Assembly (NCBI GenBank): GCA_965651255.1
Contig: CBFGRU010000073.1
Span: 1 to 12,336, forward strand
DNA length: 12,336 nt
Origin: CBFGRU01 sp965651255
GTDB taxonomy: Bacteria; Planctomycetota; Phycisphaerae; Phycisphaerales; SM1A02
Direction of reading: 5' to 3'
The translations under genes and the position numbers were made by a program. Position 1 is the stretch's first letter. Each line of letters opens with the position of its first letter. The notes under the pieces were generated by a model. That model saw nothing but the letters and a program-made list of their open reading frames with translations, made no database searches and was not told the origin of the DNA. Below, piece after piece: positions 7,027 through 12,336 of this stretch.

Positions 7027-7452
7027 TTACCAGGGCAGCGGGCTGCCGTCGCCGTTCCCGTCACCATCAAAGTCGATGTTGTCAGGATTGGTGGCAAAGA
7101 TCTCGCCAGTTGCGTTGTCATAGACCCACGCCACACCGGCACCGTCGGCTGCGGCAACCGTGCTGGTGCCAGTCAGCGAGTTGACGGGTGCGGCCTGCAG
7201 GTAGTCGGCATCGACCAGCGGATCCCACTGATCAGCAACCAACGTCGGCAGGGTGCCGTTGTTGCGAACGCGGAACAGTTCAATCTGGCTGCGAATCGTC
7301 TGCAACTGACTGCGGAGACTCGAAGCCGTTGCTTCCTGCGATGCGTTCGTGAACTGCGGGATCACGATCGCGGCGAGGATGCCGAGAATGACAACGACGA
7401 TCAAGATTTCGACCAGCGTAAACGCCCGAGACTTTCTTGCACTTGCGCGCAT
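7027..7452 (-). CDS. GspG-like major (pseudo)pilin
   Basis: This 141-residue prepilin forms the main fibre subunit. The leader MRASARKSRA precedes FTLVEILIVVVILGILAAIVIP, so cleavage is expected after Ala10, leaving Phe at +1 and Glu at +5 (Glu15). The sequence after the N-terminal helix (IPQFTNASQEATASSLRSQL) and the short C-terminal domain are typical of GspG-type pseudopilins. The C-terminus carries D-x-D-x-D-G-x-x-D at 127-135, a calcium-loop pattern; GspG proteins are known to bind calcium in their C-terminal loop. I chose ATG 7452 because AAGGAG lies 8 nt upstream and this gives a short basic leader; the frame is open to 7542. A long structured leader precedes it and a hairpin terminator follows. 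It might be a type IV pilin rather than GspG, since the two families overlap. Confidence 0.92.
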   Translation of the reverse strand: MRASARKSRAFTLVEILIVVVILGILAAIVIPQFTNASQEATASSLRSQLQTIRSQIELFRVRNNGTLPTLVADQWDPLVDADYLQAAPVNSLTGTSTVAAADGAGVAWVYDNATGEIFATNPDNIDFDGDGNGDGSPLPW

Positions 7453-7460
7453 GCGAGTGA

Positions 7461-7466
7461 CTCCTT
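7461..7466 (-). promoter_or_regulatory. Ribosome binding site of the major pilin gene
   Basis: AAGGAG lies 8 nt before ATG 7452 on the minus strand. It fixes the start 30 codons inside the longest open frame and so gives a normal prepilin leader. Confidence 0.65.
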
Positions 7467-7537
7467 GTACGGACTCCTCCAAGACCTTGGCGGGCACGAC
7501 CAGCGGCGGCCGCATCCCGTGTGACGGCATGTCAATT

Positions 7538-7630
7538 CGCACGATTCCAACAAGGTGTCGTGCGGCGGATTCCTGCTGCCGTCCCCTCCGGCGGCAGGCA
7601 GGTCCGCAGAGCCGGCGAATGCATCGCCGG
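7538..7630 (-). promoter_or_regulatory. Structured 5' leader of the pilin transcript (three adjacent hairpins)
   Basis: Three inverted repeats lie back to back. In minus-strand order these are: 7-bp stem 7624-7630/7612-7618 with a 5-nt loop; 10-bp stem (one G-U pair) 7589-7598/7572-7581 with a 7-nt loop, extended by a 5-bp outer stem 7603-7607/7565-7569; and 7-bp stem 7558-7564/7538-7544 with an inner CC/GG pair. The last two abut without a gap. They end about 85 nt before the pilin start. I do not match this to a known riboswitch class. It could be a cis-regulatory RNA, an mRNA-stabilising leader or a small RNA; the strand is inferred from the pilin gene. Confidence 0.45.
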
Positions 7631-7756
7631 TAATGAACTCACGATTCACATCGACCGACCGCAAGTCTTTCACCAGTCGAGCTGCCAGACTTCTGCATCG
7701 ACTGCCCGCACAATTGGAACCATTTACCGGAAGGCCTGAAGTACATCACCCAGTTA

Positions 7757-7771
7757 TCAGGCAATGCCTGA
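7757..7771. promoter_or_regulatory. Perfect 15-nt palindrome, candidate operator
   Basis: TCAGGCAATGCCTGA has two 7-nt arms around a central A. It lies 210 nt before the serA-like start and about 305 nt before the pilin start. Such symmetry suits a dimeric regulator, but no second copy was noticed and no regulator gene is nearby. Confidence 0.35.
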
Positions 7772-7966
7772 CATTCGTACAGTCGAGATCGTGACTTCAC
7801 TCTGTTCTCGCAACGCAACAGTTCATCGTCTACTCCCGCTTATCGCACTTGGGGACACGGAACTCCTGAAGCCTCCCTACAGGGTCAACCTTTGCATTGC
7901 GATGTCCGCACAACCCAGCCGCAGGACTGCATAGACTTTCGTGCAACTTCGGTTTCTCATGCCCTG

Positions 7967-7972
7967 AGGAGG
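7967..7972 (+). promoter_or_regulatory. Ribosome binding site of the serA-like gene
   Basis: AGGAGG lies 8 nt before ATG 7981. It fixes this start against an in-frame ATG at 7897 that would add 28 unlike residues. Confidence 0.7.
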
Positions 7973-7980
7973 ACCAGGCG

Positions 7981-9216
7981 ATGCCACAGAGACGAGTGCT
8001 GGTTGACGATCAGTTCGAGCCGGAAGGTATCAAAGCGTTGCAGCACCTCGGCCTGGAAGTGGAACTGATCAATCAACCCGAACGACACTCGCTCAGCCGG
8101 ACGATCCGTGAGTTTGACCCGGAAATCCTCATCGTCGGAGCGGCTCCGGTAACTTCGGAGGTCATTGAATCGGCAACATCTTTGCGGCTCATTGTCTGTA
8201 CAGCGGACCATGCCATGTCTGTCGATGTCGTTGCGGCATCAGCCCACGGAATCGCAGTCGCAGTTTGTCCGCGCGCTTTTGCCCTGGCCAATGCGGAACT
8301 CGCCTGGTCGTTGTTACTCGCCACTGATCGCGAGCTGGTCGGCCAAACGACTGATCTGCGGTCCGGGCAGTGGAAGGATGAAACGTACTCAACGGCTATG
8401 GGACTTCAAGGTCGCACACTTGGCCTGATCGGGTCCGGACTGGTGATTGAGAGTATCGCTGAACGTGCGAGAAGTTTCGGCATGCATTTAATGGCCTGGT
8501 CGCCGGTCAACGCAGAGTCTCAGTCCGATTCTCGCGCATCCCTTCCGCGTGCCGAATCTGCCGTGGCGGTTGCGGAGGATTCTGATTTCATCATCGTCCA
8601 TGCCAGAGGGTTCGACGATATCGCCAAACACGTTGGCTCTACATTCTGCCGCGCACTTCGCCCGGGAACGGTGCTTGTCATTACAGCGGGCTTGCGGGAG
8701 TTTCCGGAATCAACTCTCATAGAAGCGATGGAGGACCGCAAAGTTCGTATCGGTGTCGCACTTGATCCAACCTTTGAACCCGACTTCATGCCTTCTGGCG
8801 TTTTCCTTCGTGCCAAAGGTCTCAGTGCCATCCACCGTATGGGCGCATCGACTATCCAGGCCCGCCGTGCGGTCGCAAAGGAAGCTGTTGAGACCATTGC
8901 CCGATACCATCGAACAGGTCAACCAATCCATTGCGTGAATCGGGCAGCAACGACCCCTGCCAATACGCTCCTGACGATTCGGATGCGAAACCAACCGGGA
9001 GTCCTTGCCCACGTTTTCTACATTCTCGGCCAAGCCAAGGTGAATGTCGAAGAAATGGAAAACGCCATCTATGAAGGGCACCGTGCTGCTTGTGCACGTA
9101 TTCAACTTGATTCACCGTTAAGTGAAGACATGCTTCACGCCATTCGCGCAAACCATGCCGTCATCAGCGCTGAATGCATCACGCTCGCGCCAGTACCCGA
9201 ATCCCCAGCACCATGA
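7981..9216 (+). CDS. SerA-like D-3-phosphoglycerate dehydrogenase homologue with ACT domain, active-site divergent
   Basis: The 411-residue protein has the D-2-hydroxyacid dehydrogenase layout: substrate domain, Rossmann domain (GRTLGLIGSG at 144-153) and a C-terminal ACT domain (about 335-405, IRMRNQPGVLAHVFYILGQA). SerA oxidises 3-phosphoglycerate in the first step of serine synthesis, and ACT domains usually bind an amino-acid effector. The context supports that pathway, since serC overlaps it by 4 nt. Yet key positions differ from canonical SerA. The third Rossmann Gly is Ile156. Ser follows Trp where NAD enzymes have Asp (AWSP). The Arg-Ser substrate motif is absent (VGAAP). The catalytic Arg column holds Gly237, with Arg239 two residues on. 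The catalytic His column holds Arg286, with His285 just before; Glu266 may remain. It may be a divergent enzyme, one with another substrate, or a regulatory pseudoenzyme. I leave the symbol blank. Confidence 0.85.
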   Translation: MPQRRVLVDDQFEPEGIKALQHLGLEVELINQPERHSLSRTIREFDPEILIVGAAPVTSEVIESATSLRLIVCTADHAMSVDVVAASAHGIAVAVCPRAFALANAELAWSLLLATDRELVGQTTDLRSGQWKDETYSTAMGLQGRTLGLIGSGLVIESIAERARSFGMHLMAWSPVNAESQSDSRASLPRAESAVAVAEDSDFIIVHARGFDDIAKHVGSTFCRALRPGTVLVITAGLREFPESTLIEAMEDRKVRIGVALDPTFEPDFMPSGVFLRAKGLSAIHRMGASTIQARRAVAKEAVETIARYHRTGQPIHCVNRAATTPANTLLTIRMRNQPGVLAHVFYILGQAKVNVEEMENAIYEGHRAACARIQLDSPLSEDMLHAIRANHAVISAECITLAPVPESPAP

Positions 9217-10304
9217 GTAAGTCACCACGAGTCTTCAATTTCTGCGCCGGACCAGCACAGCTACCGGAAGAAGTTCTCTCCCAGGCGCAGGAAGATCTCT
9301 GGTCATATGGTCAATCAGGTATCGGCATCCTTGAGTTAAGCCACCGCAGTTCCACCTTTGACCGGATTCTCCATGAGGCGGAGTCCGGCCTGCGTGTGCT
9401 CGCAAGCATCCCGGATGACTACGCGGTTCTCTTCCTGGCTGGAGGCATGACAACGCAGTTTGCGCTTGCACCATTGAACTTCCTCGCAGCGAGCGACACG
9501 GCAGAATTTCTGCATACCGGTGTGTGGACCGGAAAGGCAATCGATTCCGCCCGGCGAGTCGCGAAAGTCCACCTTGCTTTTGACGGCGGCTCCAGCGGTT
9601 TCCGTGCCCTCCCTTGTGCTGATGAGATTCACCCGAACACTGCAGCAACATATCTGTGGTACTGCTCAAACAACACGATTGAAGGCACCCAGTATCAGCA
9701 GGCACCCGACACGACGCTTCCCTTGATGGTTGATGCAAGCTCAGACATTTTCAGCCGCCCGTTGGACATCCAACGCCACGTCGCCATGTTTGCCGCTGCG
9801 CAGAAGAACCTGGGGCTCTCCGGAGTCTCGCTGGCCATCATTCATCAATCGTGGCTCAGTAACTCCAATTCATCTCTGCCAGATGCACTTCGCTATCAGG
9901 CCCATGCTCAAGCAGGTTCACGCTTGAGTACTCCACCGGTATTCGGCATCTATCTCATCGGATTGATTGTTCAATGGCTACTCAAACAAGGCGGTCTTGC
10001 CGTCATTGAGCAGCGGAACATACGAAAAGCGAAGGTCATCTATGATGTGCTTGATCGGCATGAACCCTTCTACCAGGTCAATCCGCGAAAGTGCGATCGA
10101 TCCTGCATGAACATCGTCTTCCGCACAATGCGAGACGAAATGGACCGCCTCTTTGTTGAAGAGGCCGAACATCAAGGCATGTCCGGACTGGCAGGCCACC
10201 GCGCACTGGGCGGCCTGCGGGCATCAATCTACAACGCTTTTCCCGAAGAAGGATGCATCTCACTCGCACAGTTTCTGGATGATTTTGCTGCACGACACGG
10301 ATGA
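9213..10304 (+). CDS. serC: Phosphoserine aminotransferase
   Basis: SerC is a cytoplasmic PLP enzyme that transfers the amino group of glutamate to 3-phosphohydroxypyruvate, forming phosphoserine. The 363-residue length is standard. It opens with FNFCAGPAQLPEEVL and has LSHRSSTF (substrate-binding His-Arg). Trp in GVWTGKA should stack on PLP, and NNTIEGTQY and VDASSDIFSRPLDI carry the PLP-binding Thr and Asp. AAAQKNLGLSG has the Schiff-base Lys198, and STPPVFGIYL follows. GHRALGGLRASIYNAFPEEG supplies the C-terminal substrate-binding His-Arg. All hallmarks are intact. ATG 9213 overlaps the serA-like stop (ATGA), so the two are translationally coupled. The family can also serve pyridoxal synthesis (4-phosphohydroxythreonine). 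Confidence 0.96.
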   Translation: MSKSPRVFNFCAGPAQLPEEVLSQAQEDLWSYGQSGIGILELSHRSSTFDRILHEAESGLRVLASIPDDYAVLFLAGGMTTQFALAPLNFLAASDTAEFLHTGVWTGKAIDSARRVAKVHLAFDGGSSGFRALPCADEIHPNTAATYLWYCSNNTIEGTQYQQAPDTTLPLMVDASSDIFSRPLDIQRHVAMFAAAQKNLGLSGVSLAIIHQSWLSNSNSSLPDALRYQAHAQAGSRLSTPPVFGIYLIGLIVQWLLKQGGLAVIEQRNIRKAKVIYDVLDRHEPFYQVNPRKCDRSCMNIVFRTMRDEMDRLFVEEAEHQGMSGLAGHRALGGLRASIYNAFPEEGCISLAQFLDDFAARHG

Positions 10305-10315
10305 ATCCGGCCTGG

Positions 10316-11200
10316 TTATGTGAGAGCGCCAATCAACGCACGGAGTTGCGGAAGGTAGGAAGTACCAAAGATGTTCACGTGATTCAGCATGTGATAGATC
10401 TGATACACCTTCATCCGACGCTCAACGATGTCGCTCAATGGCTCCTCCTGGAGAGCGAAATAGGCCTTGAAACAGACCTCAGGAAAGCCGCCAAACAATC
10501 GCATCATGGCAATGTCCGCATAACCATCCCCTACGGAACACGCGGGGTCTATCACTGCCATCGAACCATCGGCGCATGGCAGGACATTTCCTCCCCACAA
10601 GTCTCCGTGCAGCAACGATGGACGAGGATGCGAAGGAAGAAGCTCAATCAGCATTCCCAGGACACTTGTACACGCTTCAAGATCTGTACCCGTCAATACA
10701 CCGGAAGCTTCTGCCATGCGCAGTTGGGGTTCAATGCGGCACACTCGGTTGAACTCTACCCAGTCATCATGCCACCCATTGAGCTGCGTTGTTGAACCGA
10801 GGTAGTTATCCGCTTCAAATCCATACTGTGAACCCATGTCTACCTGGTGCAACGCGGCGAGTTCTTCGCCGAATTGAATCCACATCGCCGACGATGCGGA
10901 TGTTGCCTCCAGATGTTCGAGCAACAATACACACGTACTTTCATGCTCTAAACATCCAAAGACACGTGGAACCCGCACAGTCTGCGTCGCGCTGAGAACT
11001 TCCAATCCACGCTGTTCGGCCTTGAATCGATCCGCATTGGGAGAGGATCCGATCTTTGCTACGACGCTGAATCCATCCTGCAAGATGATTCGCTCGACCT
11101 GATCAATGCAGCCCCCGCTCAAGCGCTCGCGCTTGAAACGGTCGGTGGCAAGCCCCGCAGCATGCAAAGAACAGGCGATTGCATCGCGATCACCACTCAT
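10316..11200 (-). CDS. Fructosamine/ribulosamine-3-kinase family protein
   Basis: This 294-residue kinase fits the FN3K/YniA family, which phosphorylates the 3-hydroxyl of ketosamines (sugars bound to protein lysines) so that the adduct falls off. It is cytoplasmic and works in protein repair. Visible marks are the N-terminal ATP-grip region with VVAKIG (about residues 46-51), the family segment YGFEADNYLGSTTQLNGW, and the catalytic loop HGDLWGGN with Asp200. The metal-binding VIDPA has Asp218, followed by GDGYADIAMMRLFGGFP. Length and motif spacing match the family. ATG 11200 overlaps the phosphatase gene by 11 nt. Bacterial members often prefer ribulosamines or erythrulosamines over fructosamines; substrate here is unknown. 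The 3' end converges on serC with 11 nt between stops and no clear terminator. Confidence 0.92.
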   Translation of the reverse strand: MSGDRDAIACSLHAAGLATDRFKRERLSGGCIDQVERIILQDGFSVVAKIGSSPNADRFKAEQRGLEVLSATQTVRVPRVFGCLEHESTCVLLLEHLEATSASSAMWIQFGEELAALHQVDMGSQYGFEADNYLGSTTQLNGWHDDWVEFNRVCRIEPQLRMAEASGVLTGTDLEACTSVLGMLIELLPSHPRPSLLHGDLWGGNVLPCADGSMAVIDPACSVGDGYADIAMMRLFGGFPEVCFKAYFALQEEPLSDIVERRMKVYQIYHMLNHVNIFGTSYLPQLRALIGALT

Positions 11201-11678
11201 GTTGATGCTTTCGAATCAGTTCATCAAGCAGACCGATGCATCCCATCTCAATGAGATCAGAGACGGTCTCGAACCCGTCGGATTCACCGTAGTAGGGATC
11301 AGGCACTTCACGCAGACGTTGATGCCTTGCAAAGTCAAGGAGCAGGTGGGTTCGCTCACGAGGCGCATTGAGTGCAAGCAGATTCTCACGGTTTGACTGG
11401 TCCATCGCAATCAGATAATGAAATCGTGCAAAGTCATCTGCATGAACTTGTCGCGCCTGACTCACAAGGGTAACCCCCCGCCGCTTGGCGGTATCGCGTG
11501 CTCTTGAATCGGCGGGCTCACCGACATGCCAACCTCCGGTTCCAGCCGAATCAACGCTGAAGCGGCTCGCCAGCCCGCGGTCATTTGCCACGTGTAGAAA
11601 GATGCCTTCCGCCAGCGGACTGCGGCAGATGTTACCGAGGCATACAAAGAGCACACCAATGCGTTCAGATTGCGTCAT
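11190..11678 (-). CDS. Low-molecular-weight phosphotyrosine protein phosphatase family; possible ribulosamine 5-phosphatase
   Basis: The 162-residue protein has the full LMW-PTP set: P-loop VCLGNICRSP with nucleophile Cys13 and Arg19, SAGTGGWHVGEPAD, the segment FHYLIAMDQSN, and the general acid Asp127 in VPDPYYG. It is thus likely an active cytoplasmic phosphatase. LMW-PTPs can dephosphorylate protein tyrosines, often in exopolysaccharide control, but family members are also known as protein-ribulosamine-5-phosphatases. The 11-nt overlap with a ketosamine-kinase gene favours the repair role; the WecA-like neighbour upstream would favour the polysaccharide role. I chose ATG 11678 by family N-terminus; a TTG at 11702 with AGAGG before it would add 8 residues. 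Confidence 0.93.
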   Translation of the reverse strand: MTQSERIGVLFVCLGNICRSPLAEGIFLHVANDRGLASRFSVDSAGTGGWHVGEPADSRARDTAKRRGVTLVSQARQVHADDFARFHYLIAMDQSNRENLLALNAPRERTHLLLDFARHQRLREVPDPYYGESDGFETVSDLIEMGCIGLLDELIRKHQHEW

Positions 11679-11723
11679 CGCCCAATTGTGACATGACCGC
11701 AATGGAACGCAACCTCTGCCAGT

Positions 11724-12336
11724 TCAGCCGGCGTGACTCTCGATCGGCGGATTCGCCCGCGGCAGATCGACTGCCCCCTTTGCAGGCGCACTCTGACGCG
11801 GTGCGGGTTTGGCCTTTGCTGACGCTCGTTGTTGCTGACGAATCGCATACTCATGGCGACGTGCTGCTTTGAAGGCAATCACTCCAATAAATCCAAACAG
11901 CACAATGGCAATCGCATACACCACGCGCACGCGAATTCCTGTCATCAAGACCAGCAGTGCAAGTGAAACACCAACCACCGCAAACGCAAATGAGATCGCG
12001 TACAGCGCAAAGACCGCCCGCTTGACACCCCCCAGAACTCGCTTGAGTTGATGGTGAATGTGTTGATCATCTGCCTCGGACATCGACATGCCGCTAAGTT
12101 TGCGCCGAACGATCGCCAAGGCCGTATCCATGATCGGAACTGAGAACACAATCAAGCCCGCAAAGACCAGGTGGGTCTGGCCGTACTCACCCATCATCAG
12201 GATGATGCAGACGGTCACGAAACCGATCAGCAGTGAACCGCAGTCGCCGAGAAAAATCGTTGCCGGGTTGAAGTTATGCGGCAGGAACCCGAGTACGGCA
12301 CCCATCAGCGCGAAACAAAGAACAATCCTGGCGCCC
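11724..12336 (-). CDS. WecA/TagO/MraY-type polyprenyl-phosphate sugar-1-phosphate transferase, partial (C-terminal part)
   Basis: The frame enters from beyond the window edge, so the N-terminal half is missing. About 203 residues are visible. FNPATIFLGDCGSLLIGF is the catalytic-loop F-x-G-D-x-G-S motif of this integral-membrane family. DDQHIHHQLKR carries the His-rich HIHH loop typical of WecA-like members that use N-acetylhexosamine phosphates. Between and after these are hydrophobic helices consistent with the last membrane segments. The tail of about 50 residues is hydrophilic and rich in Ala, Lys, Pro and Arg, probably cytoplasmic. The enzyme moves a sugar-1-phosphate from a UDP-sugar onto a polyprenyl phosphate, starting a surface polysaccharide or glycan. 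The HIHH motif points away from true MraY. It ends 45 nt before the phosphatase gene. Confidence 0.93.
   Translation of the reverse strand, partial: GARIVLCFALMGAVLGFLPHNFNPATIFLGDCGSLLIGFVTVCIILMMGEYGQTHLVFAGLIVFSVPIMDTALAIVRRKLSGMSMSEADDQHIHHQLKRVLGGVKRAVFALYAISFAFAVVGVSLALLVLMTGIRVRVVYAIAIVLFGFIGVIAFKAARRHEYAIRQQQRASAKAKPAPRQSAPAKGAVDLPRANPPIESHAG

Larger units (their letters stand above)
7453..7980. other. Divergent intergenic region between the pilin and serA-like genes
   Basis: This 528-nt stretch should hold the promoters of both transcription units. It contains the two ribosome sites, three adjacent hairpins (7538-7630) and a perfect palindrome (7757-7771). I found no convincing paired -35/-10 boxes on either strand. 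Short open frames here (for example a GTG-started minus-strand frame from 7673) have no ribosome site or recognisable product. Confidence 0.6.

Noticed and set aside
6736..7524. 262-codon plus-strand open frame opposite the major pilin and pilin-like genes
   Set aside because: It crosses the start, the stop and the terminator hairpin of minus-strand genes and has no recognisable domain; a shadow frame.
7453..7542. N-terminal extension of the pilin by 30 codons
   Set aside because: The internal ATG 7452 has a strong AAGGAG at good spacing and yields a normal short basic prepilin leader.
7401..7673. 90-codon minus-strand frame starting GTG in the pilin leader
   Set aside because: No ribosome site, overlaps the real pilin start out of frame, and passes through the hairpins; most likely non-coding leader.
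7702..7720. Sigma-54-like GG-N10-GC spacing on the minus strand (TGG...TGC) upstream of the pilin
   Set aside because: Only the GG and TGC match; the CAC of the -24 element is missing, and such spacing is common by chance.
7892..7937. TTGCAT and TAGACT boxes upstream of the serA-like gene as a sigma-70 promoter
   Set aside because: The boxes are 34 nt apart instead of about 17, so they cannot work as a pair.

Overview
The window reads as chromosomal DNA of a free-living, moderately GC-rich Gram-negative bacterium. A Planctomycetota lineage, perhaps Phycisphaerae, is my best guess. The reasons are the pilin signals of type (R)A-F-T-L-V-E, pseudopilins combined with PilM/N/O/P-like proteins in one cluster, and an outer-membrane secretin. 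This placement is inference from gene style, not from a marker gene.

Region 1 (about 7630 down to 1, minus strand) is a type IV pilus / type II secretion-like assembly locus. It starts with a structured untranslated leader. A GspG-like major (pseudo)pilin follows, then a GC-rich hairpin that looks like an intrinsic terminator. After that comes a tightly packed run: a pilin-like protein without a prepilin cleavage motif, a small membrane-anchored coiled-coil protein, a GspH-like minor pseudopilin, PilM, PilN, PilO, a PilP/GspC-like protein and a secretin (PilQ/GspD). The secretin leaves the window at base 1 and carries a long C-terminal extension with a TPR-like hairpin. Gaps are 35 nt or less and several genes overlap, so this is very probably one operon. 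No assembly ATPase, platform protein or prepilin peptidase is present here.

Region 2 (7981-10304, plus strand) is a two-gene operon diverging from the pilin gene: a SerA-like D-2-hydroxyacid dehydrogenase with an ACT domain, overlapped by 4 nt by serC. SerC keeps its key residues. The SerA-like protein lacks most canonical substrate and catalytic residues, which makes it the most puzzling coding sequence here. The 528-nt divergent intergenic region holds three adjacent hairpins and a perfect 15-nt palindrome.

Region 3 (12336 down to 10316, minus strand) holds the end of a WecA/MraY-type polyprenyl-phosphate sugar-1-phosphate transferase, a low-molecular-weight phosphatase and a fructosamine/ribulosamine-3-kinase family protein. 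The last two overlap by 11 nt and look like a protein deglycation (repair) pair. The kinase converges on serC with only 11 nt between the stops.

No tRNA, rRNA, CRISPR array, insertion sequence or phage gene was seen.
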